Below, in pieces: positions 1-8,889 of a DNA stretch of 64,000 nucleotides (its first letter is position 1; each line of letters begins with the position of its first letter). Source of the stretch: Flavobacteriales bacterium (lineage in GTDB: Bacteria > Bacteroidota > Bacteroidia > Flavobacteriales_D > Sanyastnellaceae); the NCBI GenBank assembly GCA_018402085.1, contig JAGYJM010000002.1, positions 186,001 through 250,000 on the forward strand, read 5' to 3'. The notes under the pieces were generated by a model that worked only from the letters and a program-made list of their open reading frames with translations, did no database searches and was not told where the DNA came from. The position numbers and the translations under genes are program-made.

Positions 1-902
1 AGGATATTCTCACTCATTTCAGGGTTCATAGCCTCGCCAATCAGTAACATGGGGGTGCGCAGTCCAATGCATTCGCTGATGGTGTTAAAGCCTGCACGAC
101 CGATCACCAGATCCATGTCACCGATGTAGTCTACCATAAGCTCGTTGGCATCAATGAAGCTTATGTTTTCCTGGTCACGTTGCATTTTCGACGAAACGTA
201 GAACTGAAAATCGTTGAGATCGCGCACCGAATCCAGCGCCTTTTCAATGCTCGGTTGCAAAAGACCTGAACCACTGTCCATGATCATCACCCGGAAGCGA
301 CCATTGCGCTGCACCTGTTTGTGATTGATCTCTTTTCTCAGAATCAGCGGCACCTGCCGAGCATTGTCGCGATAATAATGAAGGATTTCTTCGGGCGTGA
401 ATGGCGGAAAGTAAAGCACGTCGGCCATTTTTGCCATTTCAAAAAAGCGATAGATGACCTTCGTGCTCAGCGGTGGAGGGTAGAGCTTGGAGAAGAACCA
501 GTCCCAGGTAAAATGAGCGACGCCAAAAGCTGGTATGTTGCGCTCCACGGCTGCTGGAAAAGCCTCATATACAAAATCAGAAAGTACAAAATCATAGCCG
601 GGCGTTGCAGCCTCTTCTTTAAGCCAATCTGCAGAGCGCTCAAGATAGCCGGCATAGCTCATTCGAATGGCAGCGAGATCAGGAGATCCGCTGGGAAGTT
701 TGTGCCAGGTGATGTTGTTGTAACGATTGACCGCATTCACATCCTCAATAAGCCTTGAGGCGGCTTCCAGATGATGCTGGGTTTGCACGGTAAATGCTAT
801 TGGTGCACCAAGGTCGCGCAGCGCTTCAATGATGGCGCGTTGGCGGACGATATGCCCGTATCCTTCGTCTGACAGGAATACCTTAGAATGCAGCGTGTTC
901 AT
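1..902 (-). CDS. GT-B fold glycosyltransferase-like protein (3' end outside window)
   Basis: About 300 codons are open from an ATG at 902 to the left window edge, so the C-terminus is missing. The N-terminus (LSDEGYGHIVRQRAIIEAL) has the G-x-GH loop typical of GT-B nucleotide-sugar enzymes. The DFVLSDFV and FAHFTWDWF-like stretches resemble the N-terminal part of the MurG/L-arabinokinase-like group, and DLVIGRAGFNTISE near the edge fits the nucleotide-binding C-terminal half. It lies 46 bp downstream of a T9SS cargo gene and in the same direction as the polysaccharide operon. A role as a transferase or as a UDP-sugar hydrolase (PseG-like fold) is possible; the substrate cannot be read from the sequence. 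Confidence 0.7.
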   Translation of the reverse strand, partial: MNTLHSKVFLSDEGYGHIVRQRAIIEALRDLGAPIAFTVQTQHHLEAASRLIEDVNAVNRYNNITWHKLPSGSPDLAAIRMSYAGYLERSADWLKEEAATPGYDFVLSDFVYEAFPAAVERNIPAFGVAHFTWDWFFSKLYPPPLSTKVIYRFFEMAKMADVLYFPPFTPEEILHYYRDNARQVPLILRKEINHKQVQRNGRFRVMIMDSGSGLLQPSIEKALDSVRDLNDFQFYVSSKMQRDQENISFIDANELMVDYIGDMDLVIGRAGFNTISECIGLRTPMLLIGEAMNPEMSENI

Positions 903-948
903 GCAGTAGCGGGTCCATGTGCCACGCAGACGTCAGTCTGAACAGGTC

Positions 949-2652
949 TTATTGAATCACAATGTGTTGCTGTTCTTGCTGCTGCCCGTCGTGGAGGCGG
1001 ATCAGGTAAGCTCCCGCATTCAGGTTTGGCAAAGCCACCTGAAGGAAGCCGGCATCTTCCGCGCCCGCAAAGGTATGGGAATAGACTAGTTGTCCGAGAA
1101 GATCATACACTTCGATGAAAATCAGTCCGAAGTACTTACCATCAGGCAGTTGCACAGTGAGCTGGTCTTGAGTCACCGGATTGGGGTAAAAAGAGGCTGC
1201 ATCTGTACCCTCATCCACTATGTTCAGGCTAAGTTCCATGGGGTTGCCGGGAACGGGAGCTAGTGGGTTGGTGTCAATAATGGTCACCGGACAAAAGAAG
1301 CCATAGTCGCCTTCTTGAGGATCAGCGCAAGCATCGAACATACCTACTTGAGGTTTGGCAGCCACGCGATAGGTTTCGCCCATTTCGAGACCGATGCCGT
1401 TCAAGCCAATGATGGTGTTCGGAGTGTACGCAACAATCGCCGGTCCCGTCGGAGTCATGGTAGGATCCATGGGGTCGATAGGCGCAAATTGCCAGGCGTA
1501 TTGATCGGCTACCGGCACAAACTGGCATTGCACAAAGCCACCGAGAAACTGAGAGCTATTGCAGAAGGCAGCCTGGACATTCGTGTAAGGTAGCGGGTTG
1601 GTAATGATGAAAATCGGCTCACTCCATGGGCCCCATACACCACAAAAGTTCACGCGCACCTCAATGCTGTAGATCTTGTTATAACGAATGCAAGTAATGT
1701 CACTGAGGTAAAGGAAGCTTGAGGATCCGCCGCTGTGCACGAAGGAGGTGTTGCCGTTATCGGTCGTTAACCGCCACTCCAGAAGTTGATTGGTACCTAC
1801 GAAAATCGCTTTGATTTCTCCGTCGAGGTCATAAGACTGGCCGATGTACGGTGGTTCTACTTGCGTATTCGGAAAGTCTTCCATTTGTATCGGACGGGTT
1901 TCGCCCCACCCGCTCCAGTAGCCGTTATTGGCCTCCTGGATTTGAACACGCACATTGTATGTGGTTCCAAAGCAGAGCCCCCCAACGGCATTTAAATTCA
2001 CTAATCCATTAAAGCCCATCACGGTGGTAGTGAACACGTCCCCGGTGTTTATGTCGGTAAATTCCCACTCAGTAGCCAGAATCAATGAGTTATTCGGAAG
2101 TAGGGTGCGGCTGACGGCCTCGTTTACCTGATAACCCGGAAACCCTGCGTCTGTAGCTTTGACGGGCCACCAGCCATCTCTTACCGAGACCGCCGGTAAA
2201 TCTCGAGCACAAATTGTGAATGTACCTGCGCCCGTCCCTGAAGCGCTATGCACACGCAAGAAATAATTCTGACCGGGGGTCAGCGTATTGATCATGAGCT
2301 CTTCTTCACCGGTTCCTGCTACGTCATTCGAACATGCAAGGGAAGTCAGCCCGTTATCGAACACCTCTATCACGAGGTCTGCATCTGTTGAATTGACTTG
2401 CAGTAAAACGGCTTGGGTGGTGCTGGTGAAGCTGTACCAAACATCATTGCCATCAGCACCTGAACAGGCAGCAACACCTGATGCTGATGCGCCTAAATCA
2501 CCATTTACTGATGTACAGCCGAGAGTGTGCGCTTCGAAATAGTCTTGTAAATTCAGCGCGAGCGCCGTAGCGTCATCTTCCTGGGCAGTCAAAGCCGCTG
2601 AGGTGAGGGTAAGAGCAAGAAAAGCAAGTAGTTTGGTCCTGAAATGTTTCAT
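949..2652 (-). CDS. Secreted protein with PPC-like domain and T9SS type A sorting domain
   Basis: 567 residues. Residues 1-23 form a signal peptide ending LTAQ. A PPC-like beta domain follows (DVWYSFTST ... NYFLRVHSASG, about 65-150). The middle is a run of beta-rich segments with spaced cysteines and the repeated theme YNVRV/YSIEVRV. The last 80 residues are a T9SS type A sorting domain (SFYPNPVTQDQL ... YLIRLHDGQ), so the product is expected to cross the outer membrane and be anchored or released. A promoter-like TATTTTAG with a TTG 20 bp upstream precedes the start by about 21 bp, so it may be transcribed apart from the sugar operon. Substrate or partner unknown. Confidence 0.85.
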   Translation of the reverse strand: MKHFRTKLLAFLALTLTSAALTAQEDDATALALNLQDYFEAHTLGCTSVNGDLGASASGVAACSGADGNDVWYSFTSTTQAVLLQVNSTDADLVIEVFDNGLTSLACSNDVAGTGEEELMINTLTPGQNYFLRVHSASGTGAGTFTICARDLPAVSVRDGWWPVKATDAGFPGYQVNEAVSRTLLPNNSLILATEWEFTDINTGDVFTTTVMGFNGLVNLNAVGGLCFGTTYNVRVQIQEANNGYWSGWGETRPIQMEDFPNTQVEPPYIGQSYDLDGEIKAIFVGTNQLLEWRLTTDNGNTSFVHSGGSSSFLYLSDITCIRYNKIYSIEVRVNFCGVWGPWSEPIFIITNPLPYTNVQAAFCNSSQFLGGFVQCQFVPVADQYAWQFAPIDPMDPTMTPTGPAIVAYTPNTIIGLNGIGLEMGETYRVAAKPQVGMFDACADPQEGDYGFFCPVTIIDTNPLAPVPGNPMELSLNIVDEGTDAASFYPNPVTQDQLTVQLPDGKYFGLIFIEVYDLLGQLVYSHTFAGAEDAGFLQVALPNLNAGAYLIRLHDGQQQEQQHIVIQ

Positions 2653-2747
2653 TGCTTAGGGCGTAATAAGGGTCTAAAATACGATATTATCACGTGGATT
2701 TCAAAAGCGCCTGTACTGCAGTAAGCCTAAAGAGTGAAATAGCGCAC

Positions 2748-4127
2748 CTAAGACACAAGTGCTTGAAAAACATCGGGGCTAAAGGGTGCGTATACATCTT
2801 CGCGTTTCAAAGGGAGTTCAGTGTCTTTTAGTTGCTGGAATTTCTGGATGGGATCTTCGTCGTGAAGCAGAGGCCAGGCGACGCCGCTATCGATCATGGA
2901 AGCGGCATAATCTGAGAATTTCCCATAATCTTGCAGGGCAAAATTGACAACATCTTTGCCAAGGGCGTCGTACAATGTCGTGCTGTAAATGGTCACCTGT
3001 ATTTTGGCGATGTTCAGTAGGGCGTTCAGATCTCCATCTTTACCAATGATGTGGCAATGTGACTCATCGTTGAAGGCCATATACCGATCAACGTCGCGCT
3101 CGAGAGGGTGCAGTTTGACCCAGACTTCCCAGTCAGGATGCTTTTCTTGCACAAGTTTCAGCAAAAAGCGCAGGTACGGAATGTAATCTCCGCTCAGGTT
3201 CTTCTGTGCGCAGATTAACACTTTATTCTCTTTTTCTCCGGTTGCCGCAGCGGCTTGTTTGAGACCGTCAATAGTGTAATCCCCCGCCACGTGTATTTGT
3301 GTGTCGTTGTATCCCGCCCCGCTCAGCAGGGTATTTTTCCAGTATTTGCCGAATACGATAATGTCATCGGCAAAGAGTGCTTTATCTGAATGTTCCCTTA
3401 AAGCTTCCGTGTAACAATAATAAACGTCAAATGGTGAGATGAGTCCATGCTGTACCTCAATTACACGGATACCCGACAAACGTGCAGCGGCAATTTCGCC
3501 TTCGTTGTGATAGTGGGTGGTCATAACGAAGTGCTGCGTGGGTTGGTTCCTGAAAAACTGATAGTGCTGGTGAAATGACTCAAAAAATACCTGAAAGGCC
3601 GAGTATAAATAGGGCATCACTTCGGCGGGCAACCAGTTTGAGGTGCGCGCAGCCAGTATTTGAAGCTCACGAAGTACACCCCGCTCTTCACGTGAGAGAG
3701 GTGCAGAACGAAGCGCGTCAATCTGAGCCCGGGTCACGTCGTAGGTGTCTTCAGGCGGACTCAAGGGCTGGGCCATCAGCGTGGCACGCTCAGAACCCAC
3801 ATCTTCTCGCAAACGATGCATGTAAAACGAGCGCCGTATTCCCTGCTCGTCATAACCCCGGCGTGCATCATCGCGAAATACAAGTGGTTTGAGAATGGGA
3901 GGAGAAGAATACCCTTTCAGTGACTTCGCCAGGTAGCGCGCCTGCTGCAGAGCCACAGGCCAATGCAACTTGTAGTCGATCAGCGCCCTTTGGTTATCAA
4001 GCGCATAGGCGGCTACAGCATGTTGAAAGAGCTTGTATGCGTTGAAGGGGCCGAAGGCGCAGCGCCCGGGTTCTGGAACAAGCGATTCTACAAGGGCATT
4101 GATTTCTGAAAATGATGGTCGTTTCAT
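2748..4127 (-). CDS. Capsule-type glycosyltransferase-like protein
   Basis: 459 residues, no signal peptide. Two landmarks match bacterial capsule transferases of the polysialyltransferase/KpsC-S-like type: VIEVQHGLISP (about residue 215), with the QHG signature, and VKLHPLERD (about 345), with the HP motif that binds CMP-linked donors in that group. The gene is last in the sugar operon, 16 bp after the flippase gene. Together with the ulosonate genes upstream this makes it a candidate for the transferase that uses the CMP-activated ulosonic acid (inference). Exact family not certain. Confidence 0.6.
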   Translation of the reverse strand: MKRPSFSEINALVESLVPEPGRCAFGPFNAYKLFQHAVAAYALDNQRALIDYKLHWPVALQQARYLAKSLKGYSSPPILKPLVFRDDARRGYDEQGIRRSFYMHRLREDVGSERATLMAQPLSPPEDTYDVTRAQIDALRSAPLSREERGVLRELQILAARTSNWLPAEVMPYLYSAFQVFFESFHQHYQFFRNQPTQHFVMTTHYHNEGEIAAARLSGIRVIEVQHGLISPFDVYYCYTEALREHSDKALFADDIIVFGKYWKNTLLSGAGYNDTQIHVAGDYTIDGLKQAAAATGEKENKVLICAQKNLSGDYIPYLRFLLKLVQEKHPDWEVWVKLHPLERDVDRYMAFNDESHCHIIGKDGDLNALLNIAKIQVTIYSTTLYDALGKDVVNFALQDYGKFSDYAASMIDSGVAWPLLHDEDPIQKFQQLKDTELPLKREDVYAPFSPDVFQALVS

Positions 4128-4143
4128 GCGTGCGACTTCCGGG

Positions 4144-5604
4144 TTAAAAATTCTTGATGCTTCGGATATGACCGAGCAGTTTACGGCCCTTCGTTAAGCT
4201 CGTAATGGTCACAATTGAAATGAAAAACCCACTCAATATCAGCTTCGGTAAACTTTCCCACTCTACCGCATACCGCAGTCCAAAGCCTGTAAGTACAATC
4301 ACCAGAAATATGGGAAGTACATGGTAACGAACCGGCAAGTACTTTCGGGTATCCGGAAACAAATGCCCGGCAATGCCTATATACATGTAGCACAGAAAGG
4401 TCGAAAAGACCGCTGCTTCAATACCGAAGAAGGGCACCAGGGCAATATTCAGCACAACATTTAAAACCCCGGCGATAGTGCTTATTTTCAGCAATGAGAC
4501 CGTCTTTTCATTGTAGATGATGAAGTCAACACTCGCTACGTAAAGCGGGCGATAGCAGAAAGCCAGAAACAAAAAGATGACGTACACATACGCATCTTTC
4601 AACCCGGTATCGTTGTTGATGAAAAACACCGCAAAAACTTCTTTTGACCACAGCCCGGCCAGACAGGCAACTGTGAAATTAAAGCCCAACCAGAGGTAGG
4701 TGAAGCTCCTGATCAGACGGTGCGCGTCTTCTCTTCCGGATTCAAACAACGAGAAGTAAATCGGCGTTACCACCATGTTGACCTGTGTGCTGAAATGGTT
4801 GAAATAGCTCGCAAAGTTGTACGCTACGTTATACAGACCTACGCCCGTTGTGCTGACAGATGAATCTGTATACTGGTCAAGTATGACCCTGTCAGATGAC
4901 GATAACAGGTATTCAGAAAACTTGTGCGGAATGAGTGGCAGCGAAAAACTCAGCCACCCCCGTATGCGCTTGCCTCGGAGGCGAAAAACAGGGCGCACCT
5001 TTTCAACCGCAAATAACAGTACCGCAAAGTAGAGCCCCTGAAACATAAAACTCACGAAATTCGAGATGAAAAACCCCAGGTAACCCAAACGCAACTCATA
5101 TATGGTGATGAACGAGGTCACCACCGCCAGCACACCCGCAATGAACGATGAGATATGTACCAATCGGTGACGGTGATTAAACTGCATCAATCGCATGCCT
5201 ATGCCGCGGGCTACATCAAAGGTGACCATTGGGATCACTACCAAGACCAGTATCAGCTGAAGGTGCTCCTGCGGAATGTCATCGTTTCTGAACATCAGCC
5301 ACAGCGTAAGCACTACCAGTCCGCCATGAAAGAGCCGGTAAATCATTAAAAATCCGAGGTACTGGCCCCAGTAAAGCTTGAAAAATCGACGTCGCTTGAA
5401 AAAGGTGTTCTGAAAAAGGGCACTCATACCCAGCTCGCCAATCATGCCCAGTAAGCCGATATAACCCATCGCTGTTCCGTATACAAAGTAATCGTAAGGG
5501 GTGAGAAATTCAGAGATGATCGGATAGAGCGCCAGATTTGCAAACATCGGTACCTGGCTCGCAAAGGTGTAAAGAAGTGAGTTTTTGAAGATGAATCGCA
5601 GCAT
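4144..5604 (-). CDS. Wzx-type polysaccharide flippase (MOP superfamily)
   Basis: 486 residues with about 12-14 hydrophobic helices spread over the whole length. The family-like N-terminus (FASQVPMFANLALYPIISEFLTPYDYFVYG) and polysaccharide-synthesis C-terminal segments indicate an oligosaccharide-lipid translocase of the inner membrane. It starts 1 bp after the stop of the DUF4910 gene, so the two are probably co-translated. It would flip the lipid-linked repeat unit made by the surrounding transferases. The family is recognised by topology and context rather than by a catalytic motif. Confidence 0.8.
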   Translation of the reverse strand: MLRFIFKNSLLYTFASQVPMFANLALYPIISEFLTPYDYFVYGTAMGYIGLLGMIGELGMSALFQNTFFKRRRFFKLYWGQYLGFLMIYRLFHGGLVVLTLWLMFRNDDIPQEHLQLILVLVVIPMVTFDVARGIGMRLMQFNHRHRLVHISSFIAGVLAVVTSFITIYELRLGYLGFFISNFVSFMFQGLYFAVLLFAVEKVRPVFRLRGKRIRGWLSFSLPLIPHKFSEYLLSSSDRVILDQYTDSSVSTTGVGLYNVAYNFASYFNHFSTQVNMVVTPIYFSLFESGREDAHRLIRSFTYLWLGFNFTVACLAGLWSKEVFAVFFINNDTGLKDAYVYVIFLFLAFCYRPLYVASVDFIIYNEKTVSLLKISTIAGVLNVVLNIALVPFFGIEAAVFSTFLCYMYIGIAGHLFPDTRKYLPVRYHVLPIFLVIVLTGFGLRYAVEWESLPKLILSGFFISIVTITSLTKGRKLLGHIRSIKNF

Positions 5605-5605
5605 C

Positions 5606-6919
5606 TCAAATCAGGTCTTTCGCCCGGCAAGATCTGAGCGCTTTCTCAAAGTCAAGAACACAGCGTTCGCGCAAGAGGGCGATGTCAAAAAGATCATGCT
5701 GACCGTCAGCAAAACTCAATAAGTGCAGGAGGTTGTGCAATTGCTCACGCGCATCATCCGGGTGCACGCTGTCTGGATATAAGCCGCGTTTGCCAAGCTG
5801 GGGCTCGCCGTGCTGAACCCTTGAAAGGGGCTTTTCATTCAGCTCAATTGCATGCACAATCGCTTCAAATATACGCACGCTATGCGCCAGGTGCTCAAAT
5901 GAAAGAAACCCTTTGTTATCTAAAGAAGTATGGTATTCAGGGTACTGCTGGTAAGGTGTTCGCATCAACGATCCCACCGGCAAATTAAAGCCTGGCGAAC
6001 AATATTGCCGCTCATCGCTTCCGCCTACTGAGAAGGGTACTATCCGGTAGGGGGCTTCATTTTTACCGTAGGGGTGGTGCTTTGCTGCGCGAAAGCGCAG
6101 GATGTGTTCAGCTGCCCGGTCAGCAAGGCAGCTCGCCTGTTTCGAACGCTTGTAGGTAAATGCTCCGGCATCGCCAAGACAGGTCAATACATATCCGGCA
6201 TCCAGCTTTTCTTTCAGCTCAGCTCCAACCCGGTCGAGGTATGCGATCGTTCCGATCGTCTCCGGCAGAAACGCAAAGCGGTAGGTGTACTTCCTATGAG
6301 GTAGAGCCGCTAGAGCCCGGTACAGAAATGCCTGAACAAGCGGACCACTTAGCTCATTATTCGCCATGCTCGGATGGCAGACATAGGTCGAGAACAAAAC
6401 CTCACGATCCGTTTCGCCGGGTAGCACCGCCTCGGCATAATCAAGGTGCCCTGGTACCAGGTCGGCATCAATATAAGCGCGGTAGTTGCCTTCTTCCGGC
6501 AAGGCGTCCCACTCGTTCTGGCTCATGCAAAAGCCCCACTTCCGACTGTAATAGCTGGTGACGTAGGGGATGGCATCCGGCTGACCGGGCAGGGTGTGCA
6601 CGTGTCTTGCCAGTTCCGCTTTACTGAGTGCTTTGTCAACGCCAATCGAGTAGTTGAGTACGTGCAGGTTGTTGACCTTGAAATCAGCAACTTTGCGGCC
6701 ATCAGGAGCCAGGATGTAAGCGTCGCGAATGGTCCACTCATCGGGAACCTCCCAGTCGAATACTTTCGTGCCTGAGGCCACGCGGTACCGCGTCAGCGGA
6801 ACGAGTTCGTTTAGGATGTCAAGGGTCTGGCGTACTCCTTCCCCTGTGAGACTCCGGCAGATGGGCCAGAGGCGGTCAAAATAAGCTTCGAGCTCTTTTT
6901 CCAGATCAGGAGATGACAT
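5606..6919 (-). CDS. DUF4910 family protein (M28-like aminopeptidase fold)
   Basis: 437 residues. The N-terminus LWPICRSLTGEGVRQTL and the block TYVCHPSMANNELSGP (about 182-198) are typical of DUF4910/DUF2172 proteins often found in bacterial glycan clusters. The fold resembles zinc aminopeptidases, and CHPSMANNE plus GGSDERQYCSPG (about 300) are the likely metal or active-site regions. The start overlaps the 3' end of the NeuB-like gene by 14 bp. Its reaction is unknown; in this context it may deacylate or otherwise process a sugar intermediate (speculative). Residues AEHILRFRAA are encoded over a copy of the GATG hairpin repeat at 6085. Confidence 0.75.
   Translation of the reverse strand: MSSPDLEKELEAYFDRLWPICRSLTGEGVRQTLDILNELVPLTRYRVASGTKVFDWEVPDEWTIRDAYILAPDGRKVADFKVNNLHVLNYSIGVDKALSKAELARHVHTLPGQPDAIPYVTSYYSRKWGFCMSQNEWDALPEEGNYRAYIDADLVPGHLDYAEAVLPGETDREVLFSTYVCHPSMANNELSGPLVQAFLYRALAALPHRKYTYRFAFLPETIGTIAYLDRVGAELKEKLDAGYVLTCLGDAGAFTYKRSKQASCLADRAAEHILRFRAAKHHPYGKNEAPYRIVPFSVGGSDERQYCSPGFNLPVGSLMRTPYQQYPEYHTSLDNKGFLSFEHLAHSVRIFEAIVHAIELNEKPLSRVQHGEPQLGKRGLYPDSVHPDDAREQLHNLLHLLSFADGQHDLFDIALLRERCVLDFEKALRSCRAKDLI
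6085..6104 (+). repeat. GATG hairpin repeat copy (CTGCGC stem)
   Basis: CTGCGC, loop GAAA, GCGCAG, then GATG. It lies inside the DUF4910 gene on the antisense strand. One of nine exact copies of the dispersed hairpin family in the window. Confidence 0.75.
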
Positions 6920-7958
6920 TCCACATCAGTATTTCGTCTTCTTCAATCGCCTTTACAGCTTTCTTGCCGATAACTTCATTGATGTGGCGTGGACTAATGC
7001 CTTTGGCCGGACGCTTCCAGGTGAGGTCTTCGCGGTCAATGGTTTTCCCTTCCGGAATATTGCGCGAAGCGACCAAACTACGCCGCGCATTTTGGCGGCT
7101 CTTCTCTTCGCTCTCCAGGGCGGTCAGCTTAAAGCTGCCCAGCAGCTCAAAGGTGCGGTCCATCTCTTTCCAGAAGTGCTTGAGATCTTCTTTATCCATT
7201 GCGTGGTAATGGTCATTTCCAGGCAAGGTCTTATCGTGAGTGAAGTGTTTTTCAATTACCGCTGAACCGAGCAGGGTGGCAATTTTCATCACCTCCATAT
7301 CTTTCGGTAGGGTATGATCACTGTAGCCCGGCACATGATCAGGGAAGCGGCGGATGAGGTCTTTGATCATCCCCAGGTGCGCGTTTTTATCTTCAGTCGG
7401 GTAGTTAAGTACGCAGTGCATCAGGCAAAGCGGGTTGCCGTGCTTTTCGATGGTTTCTACTGCCTGCTGTATCTCCCATACGAAAGCGGCACCGGTAGAC
7501 AACAAAATGGGCTTGCCGAATCGGCACATGTGCTCGATGAAGGGAAGGTTGGTCAGGTCAGAAGACGACACCTTGAACACCGGCATCAATTCGTTCAGAA
7601 AGTTGGCCGATTCTACATCAAAAGGTGTACTCATAAACTCAATGCCGGCGTCTTCGCAGTGGCGTGCAAGCTGCTCGTATTCGCCCTTCCAGAACTTGTC
7701 GTATTTCTTGAACAACTCGTACTGACTCTCGGTCGGCTCTTGCGAAAGATCCCAGTAGTAGGGCGAGTCTTTTGATGCAATGGTCTCTGCCTTGTAGGTC
7801 TGAAACTTGATCGCTTGCGCACCGCCTTCGGCGGCTTCGTCAATCAGGCGCTTGGCAAGATCCATTGAGCCTTCATGGTTCACCCCCGCTTCGGCGATGA
7901 TGTAAGGACGCGCTAACACGCGTGAATCATAGTCTGTAAAGATTTGCCGGATCTGCAT
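6906..7958 (-). CDS. NeuB/SpsE-family N-acetylneuraminate synthase-like enzyme
   Basis: 350 residues from the ATG at 7958. The family condenses phosphoenolpyruvate with a six-carbon sugar to make a nine-carbon ulosonic acid (sialic, legionaminic or pseudaminic type). AEAGVNHEG (22-30), IKFQTYKAE, MHCVLNYPT, YSDHT and EKHFTHD follow the NeuB barrel, and the last 65 residues are the SAF antifreeze-like domain (KGISPRHINEVIGKKA). The reading frame stays open upstream to 8066, but that stretch is only translated heptamer repeat (ADGRRQT) and is not part of the protein. The sugar specificity cannot be decided from sequence alone; SpsE, LegI and PseI are all possible. Confidence 0.88.
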   Translation of the reverse strand: MQIRQIFTDYDSRVLARPYIIAEAGVNHEGSMDLAKRLIDEAAEGGAQAIKFQTYKAETIASKDSPYYWDLSQEPTESQYELFKKYDKFWKGEYEQLARHCEDAGIEFMSTPFDVESANFLNELMPVFKVSSSDLTNLPFIEHMCRFGKPILLSTGAAFVWEIQQAVETIEKHGNPLCLMHCVLNYPTEDKNAHLGMIKDLIRRFPDHVPGYSDHTLPKDMEVMKIATLLGSAVIEKHFTHDKTLPGNDHYHAMDKEDLKHFWKEMDRTFELLGSFKLTALESEEKSRQNARRSLVASRNIPEGKTIDREDLTWKRPAKGISPRHINEVIGKKAVKAIEEDEILMWNVIS

Positions 7959-8000
7959 TTTCGTTAGAATTTGGTTTCGCAAATTAGCGAATAAATGCTG

Positions 8001-8054
8001 TCTGCCGTCTGCCGTCTGCCGTCTGCCGTCTGCCGTCTGCCGTCTGCCGTCTGC
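8001..8054 (-). repeat. Heptamer tandem array (AGACGGC)n
   Basis: Seven full copies of TCTGCCG plus five more bases on the plus strand (rotation of AGACGGC on the minus strand). The array starts 5 bp after the stop codon of the SDR gene and ends before the NeuB start. Because 7 is not a multiple of 3, all three frames read the same seven-residue peptide repeat, which keeps the frame open and invites false start calls. A related array is at 60224-60279. Confidence 0.95.
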
Positions 8055-8059
8055 TGGCA

Positions 8060-8884
8060 TCACCATACCGTCCAGCCGCCCTCAACGAGCATGTTGTCAC
8101 CGGTGACGTAGCTGGATGCGTCAGAAAGCAGGTAAACCAGCGCACCTGCCACCTCATGGTTATAGCTGAGCCGTTCAAGAGGGGAGAAGCGGGCAAAGTT
8201 CTCTTCGAACTGCTTTTCATGGTTATTCCAGACCCCGTGTGGGGTGATCATGTTGACGCGCACTTTTTTACTCGCCCAGTAAGAGGCGAGGTAGCGGGAA
8301 AGCGCATCTATCCCGCCTTTTGAGGCGGAATAAGCAGACGGACAACCCAGGCTGGTGCCCTTGTAGAGGTTCTGGTTCGGTGCTACTACGCTGTAAGTCG
8401 AAGGTATATTGATGATGCTGCCGCCTCCGTTTTGCGCCATCCATCCGCCGAGCAACTGACAGGTTAGAAAGGTACCCTTGAGGTTGATGTGCACCACCGT
8501 GTCCCAGTTCTCATCGGTCACTTCTTCAAAAGGCTCGAAGATGAGGTGCGATTTGTTCTGGTGGGCATTAACCAGGCCGTCGATCTTGCCGAATGCGTCG
8601 AGCACGGCCGTCTTCAGTTGTTCAACTTCGCCTCGGTCAGCCACATCCAGAGCGACCCCGAGCATTTTGCGATCATGGCGCTCTTCCAGTTTCGCCGCAA
8701 AAGCGGCGGGATCGGATTGTGGTATATCGGCAACAACGATGTGCGCTCCGAATTGTGCAGCAGCCTCGCAAAAAGCTTTTCCTACGAGCCCGCAGGCACC
8801 GGTGATAACCACAACTTTATCGTTCAGCTCAAACTTCTTGCGGAAGTCAATCTCAAAAGGATCAGTAGTACGGGTGGGTTCCAT
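8060..8884 (-). CDS. SDR-family oxidoreductase of the ulosonate operon
   Basis: 274 residues. VVVITGACGLVG (about 24-35) is the Rossmann NAD(P)-binding loop and SAYSASKGG supplies the Tyr-x-x-x-Lys active site. The C-terminus SSYVTGDNMLVEGGWTVW is typical of classical SDRs. It sits between the aminotransferase and the NeuB-like synthase with a 5-bp gap upstream. That placement resembles the PtmA-type dehydrogenase of legionaminic acid clusters, so a role in oxidising or reducing the sugar precursor is likely; the exact step is inference. The stop codon is followed directly by the heptamer array. Confidence 0.85.
   Translation of the reverse strand: MEPTRTTDPFEIDFRKKFELNDKVVVITGACGLVGKAFCEAAAQFGAHIVVADIPQSDPAAFAAKLEERHDRKMLGVALDVADRGEVEQLKTAVLDAFGKIDGLVNAHQNKSHLIFEPFEEVTDENWDTVVHINLKGTFLTCQLLGGWMAQNGGGSIINIPSTYSVVAPNQNLYKGTSLGCPSAYSASKGGIDALSRYLASYWASKKVRVNMITPHGVWNNHEKQFEENFARFSPLERLSYNHEVAGALVYLLSDASSYVTGDNMLVEGGWTVW
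8309..8328 (-). repeat. Divergent hairpin repeat (GATA tail)
   Basis: CCGCCT, loop CAAA, AGGCGG, then GATA on the minus strand. It covers the codons of the conserved KGGI of the SDR, so it could be coincidental. Confidence 0.3.
8693..8713 (+). repeat. Divergent hairpin repeat
   Basis: CGCCGC, AAAA, GCGGCG, then GGATC. The stem and loop match the family perfectly but the tail carries an extra G and ends in C. Inside the SDR gene, antisense. Confidence 0.45.
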
Positions 8885-8889
8885 GCGGA

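Noticed and set aside
8001-8054. Array considered as a CRISPR
   Set aside because: The unit is 7 bp, units are contiguous and there are no spacers or cas genes; the array at 60224-60279 was rejected for the same reason.
7959-8066. N-terminal extension of the NeuB-like frame (ADGRRQT repeats)
   Set aside because: It only translates the heptamer array; the conserved protein begins at MQIRQIF (7958).
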